Below are positions 50,601 to 50,912 of a DNA stretch of 50,912 nt, piece by piece; positions within the stretch are counted from its first letter, which is position 1, and every line of letters begins with the position of its first letter. The stretch comes from Pseudomonadota bacterium (GTDB lineage Bacteria; Pseudomonadota; Alphaproteobacteria; Rhizobiales; Xanthobacteraceae). The notes beneath the pieces are model-generated. The model was not told the DNA's origin. It searched no databases and was given only the letters and a program-made list of their open reading frames with translations. The stretch is from positions 1 through 50,912 of the forward strand of contig JAEWIX010000050.1 in NCBI GenBank assembly GCA_023386885.1. The letters are read 5' to 3'. Made by a program: the position numbers and the translations under genes.

Positions 50601-50846
50601 GGCGCGGACAAGACCTATGTGCAGCACATGATCGCGCAACAGAAGGATCGCGTGTGGGACCTGATCGAGAAGGGCGCGATCGTCTACGTCTGCGGCGACG
50701 GCGGCAAGATGGAGCCGGACGTCAAGGCGGCGCTGATGGCGATCCATCGCGAGAAGACCGGCAGCGATGAGGCCGGCAGCGCGCGCTGGATCGACGATCT
50801 CGGCACCCGCAACCGCTACGTGCTGGACGTCTGGGCGGGGGGATAG
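47619..50846 (+). CDS. Self-sufficient cytochrome P450-NADPH reductase fusion (CYP102 type)
   Basis: A 1075-residue fusion of a fatty-acid-hydroxylase-type P450 with its diflavin reductase, as in P450 BM3. The haem domain has AGHETT in the I helix (270-275), EALR, and FGNGQRACIG with the haem Cys at 411. The FMN domain begins near residue 494 (PLLVLYGSNLGTAEDMA). The FAD site has YYSISSS near 855, and the NADPH site has GPGTGLAPFRAFL near 929. It ends YVLDVWAGG. I use ATG 47619, nine bases beyond GAGGAG; ATG 47610 abuts it and would have no spacing. It likely hydroxylates or epoxidises fatty acids; substrate is inferred. Confidence 0.96.
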   Translation: MASTNLLDPIPHPPKKPVVGNMLSIDATSPIQHLTQLAKELGPIYWLDMMGKPMVVVSGHDLIEELSDEKRFDKVVRGALRRVRAVGGDGLFTADTREPNWGKAHNILLQPFGNRAMQSYHPSMVDIAEQLVKKWERLNADEEIDVVHDMTALTLDTIGLCGFDYRFNSFYRRDYHPFVEALVRSLETIMMTRGLPLEKVWMQKRNRDLTADVEFMNKMVDDVIAARRDGGDTESKKDMLNAMLTGVDKATGEQLDDVNIRYQINTFLIAGHETTSGLLSYAIYALLKHPDVLKKAYEEVDRVFGSDVNVRPTSQQVMHLTYITQILKEALRLWPPAPAYGISPLQDETIGGKYKLRKGTFVTVLVTALHRDPSVWGPNPDVFDPENFSREAEAKRPVNAWKPFGNGQRACIGRGFAMHEAALALGMILQRFKMIDHKRYQMHLKETLTIKPEGFKIKVRPRPDSERTGKGPAATAAKPAAPVAQAQTRPGHNTPLLVLYGSNLGTAEDMATRVADLAGINGFATRLASLDDAVGNLPKDGGVLIFCASYNGAPPDNATEFVKWLQGDLPKDAFAGVKYAVFGCGNSDWAATYQSVPRLIDEQLAAHGATNVFERGEGNAREDLDGQFDAWFAKLGPKAVKALGIDAKFSRSADDAPLYQIEPVAPTVLNTVAGLGGAVAMKVLSNTELQNRSGPNASTRSTRHVEVELPPGTTYRAGDHLSVIPRNDPALVDSVARRFGFLPTDQIRLQVPEGRRAQLPVGQSISVGRLLGEFVELQQIATRKQIQIMAENTRCPMSKPKLLGLVGDDAESQERYRSEVMAKRKSVFDLMEEFPACDLPFHAYLEMLSLLAPRYYSISSSPLVEPSRCSATIGVVEGPAASGRGTYKGICSNYMGGRRAGDTVYASVRETKAGFRLPENPATPIIMIGPGTGLAPFRAFLQERAAMMAQDIQLGPSMLFFGCRHPEQDYLYADELKDFADEGITELHVAFSRAGADKTYVQHMIAQQKDRVWDLIEKGAIVYVCGDGGKMEPDVKAALMAIHREKTGSDEAGSARWIDDLGTRNRYVLDVWAGG

Positions 50847-50883
50847 GCTCGCAAGTATCCCACGCGATGATCGTCTCTATGCC

Positions 50884-50912
50884 GTCATGGCCGGAATGAA
50901 TCCGGCCATGAC
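50884..50912. repeat. Palindrome at window end
   Basis: GTCATGGCCGGA (50884-50895) and TCCGGCCATGAC (50901-50912) are perfect 12-bp arms with an ATGAA loop, 37 bases after the P450 stop. The element may continue beyond the window; it could end transcription. Confidence 0.7.

Noticed and set aside
1..50912. CRISPR arrays, tRNA, rRNA, insertion sequences, prophage genes
   Set aside because: No regularly spaced direct repeats, no recognisable RNA genes, and no transposase or integrase ORFs were found by eye. A covariance-model search would be needed to exclude small RNAs.

Overview
The window is high-GC chromosomal DNA from an alphaproteobacterium. Gene content and repeat families point to the Nitrobacteraceae (Bradyrhizobium, Rhodopseudomonas, Afipia and Oligotropha relatives). 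The signs are a Cox-type molybdenum hydroxylase accessory set, egtBD, a P450-reductase fusion of the CYP102 type, a liv transporter, pca genes, and palindromic intergenic repeats beginning CGTCATTGCGAG or CGTCATCCTGAGG. I recognise no rRNA, tRNA, CRISPR, phage or canonical insertion sequence. No organism name can be proved from the sequence alone.

Layout. 0-9.8 kb: an acyltransferase-3 membrane protein, a DUF1328 mini-protein, DUF427, bolA, an LtrA-like protein, the ergothioneine genes egtD and egtB, the CGFS glutaredoxin grxD, a macro-domain ORF with no ordinary start codon, a secreted beta-lactamase-fold hydrolase, and a compact arsR-SRPBCC-DUF1801 operon with a visible promoter and operator. 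9.8-20 kb: threonine aldolase, rpsD with a structured leader, a secreted cupin, murI, a YdcZ-type transporter, purB, a DUF2259 protein, a four-helix membrane protein, rpe, an EF-hand protein and an outer-membrane beta-barrel. 20-25 kb: small proteins, an S58 peptidase, a PhyH-type dioxygenase, ccdA and DUF2270.

25-31 kb: a branched-chain amino-acid or related ABC operon read leftwards (livH-livM-livG-livF-livK). A DUF559 endonuclease-like gene lies between livG and livF. It is bracketed by two inverted copies of a ~52-bp palindromic repeat, and both of its junctions keep a four-base ATGA overlap. This looks like a small insertion unit that slipped into an operon without breaking translational coupling, and it is my leading candidate for an undescribed system.

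31-41.7 kb: pcaB, pcaD and pcaC, then a Cox/xanthine-oxidase-type cluster on the + strand: coxG, coxS, coxM, coxD, coxE, two xdhC half-genes and a molybdopterin-binding/nucleotidyltransferase fusion. The catalytic molybdopterin subunit coxL is absent, although its usual place in an S-L-M arrangement is between coxS and coxM, where only 54 bp remain. The cluster can make and insert a molybdenum cofactor, but the enzyme to receive it is not here.

41.7-50.9 kb: a secreted Cys-rich DUF4189 protein, a CnbZ-like protein paired with a DadA-like FAD oxidoreductase, DUF6489, a wax-ester synthase/DGAT, an epoxide-hydrolase-like enzyme, and the 1075-residue P450-reductase fusion. The last three suggest fatty-acyl oxygenation and storage. 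Start codons were chosen from Shine-Dalgarno spacing and family N-termini, so several are shorter than the longest open frame.
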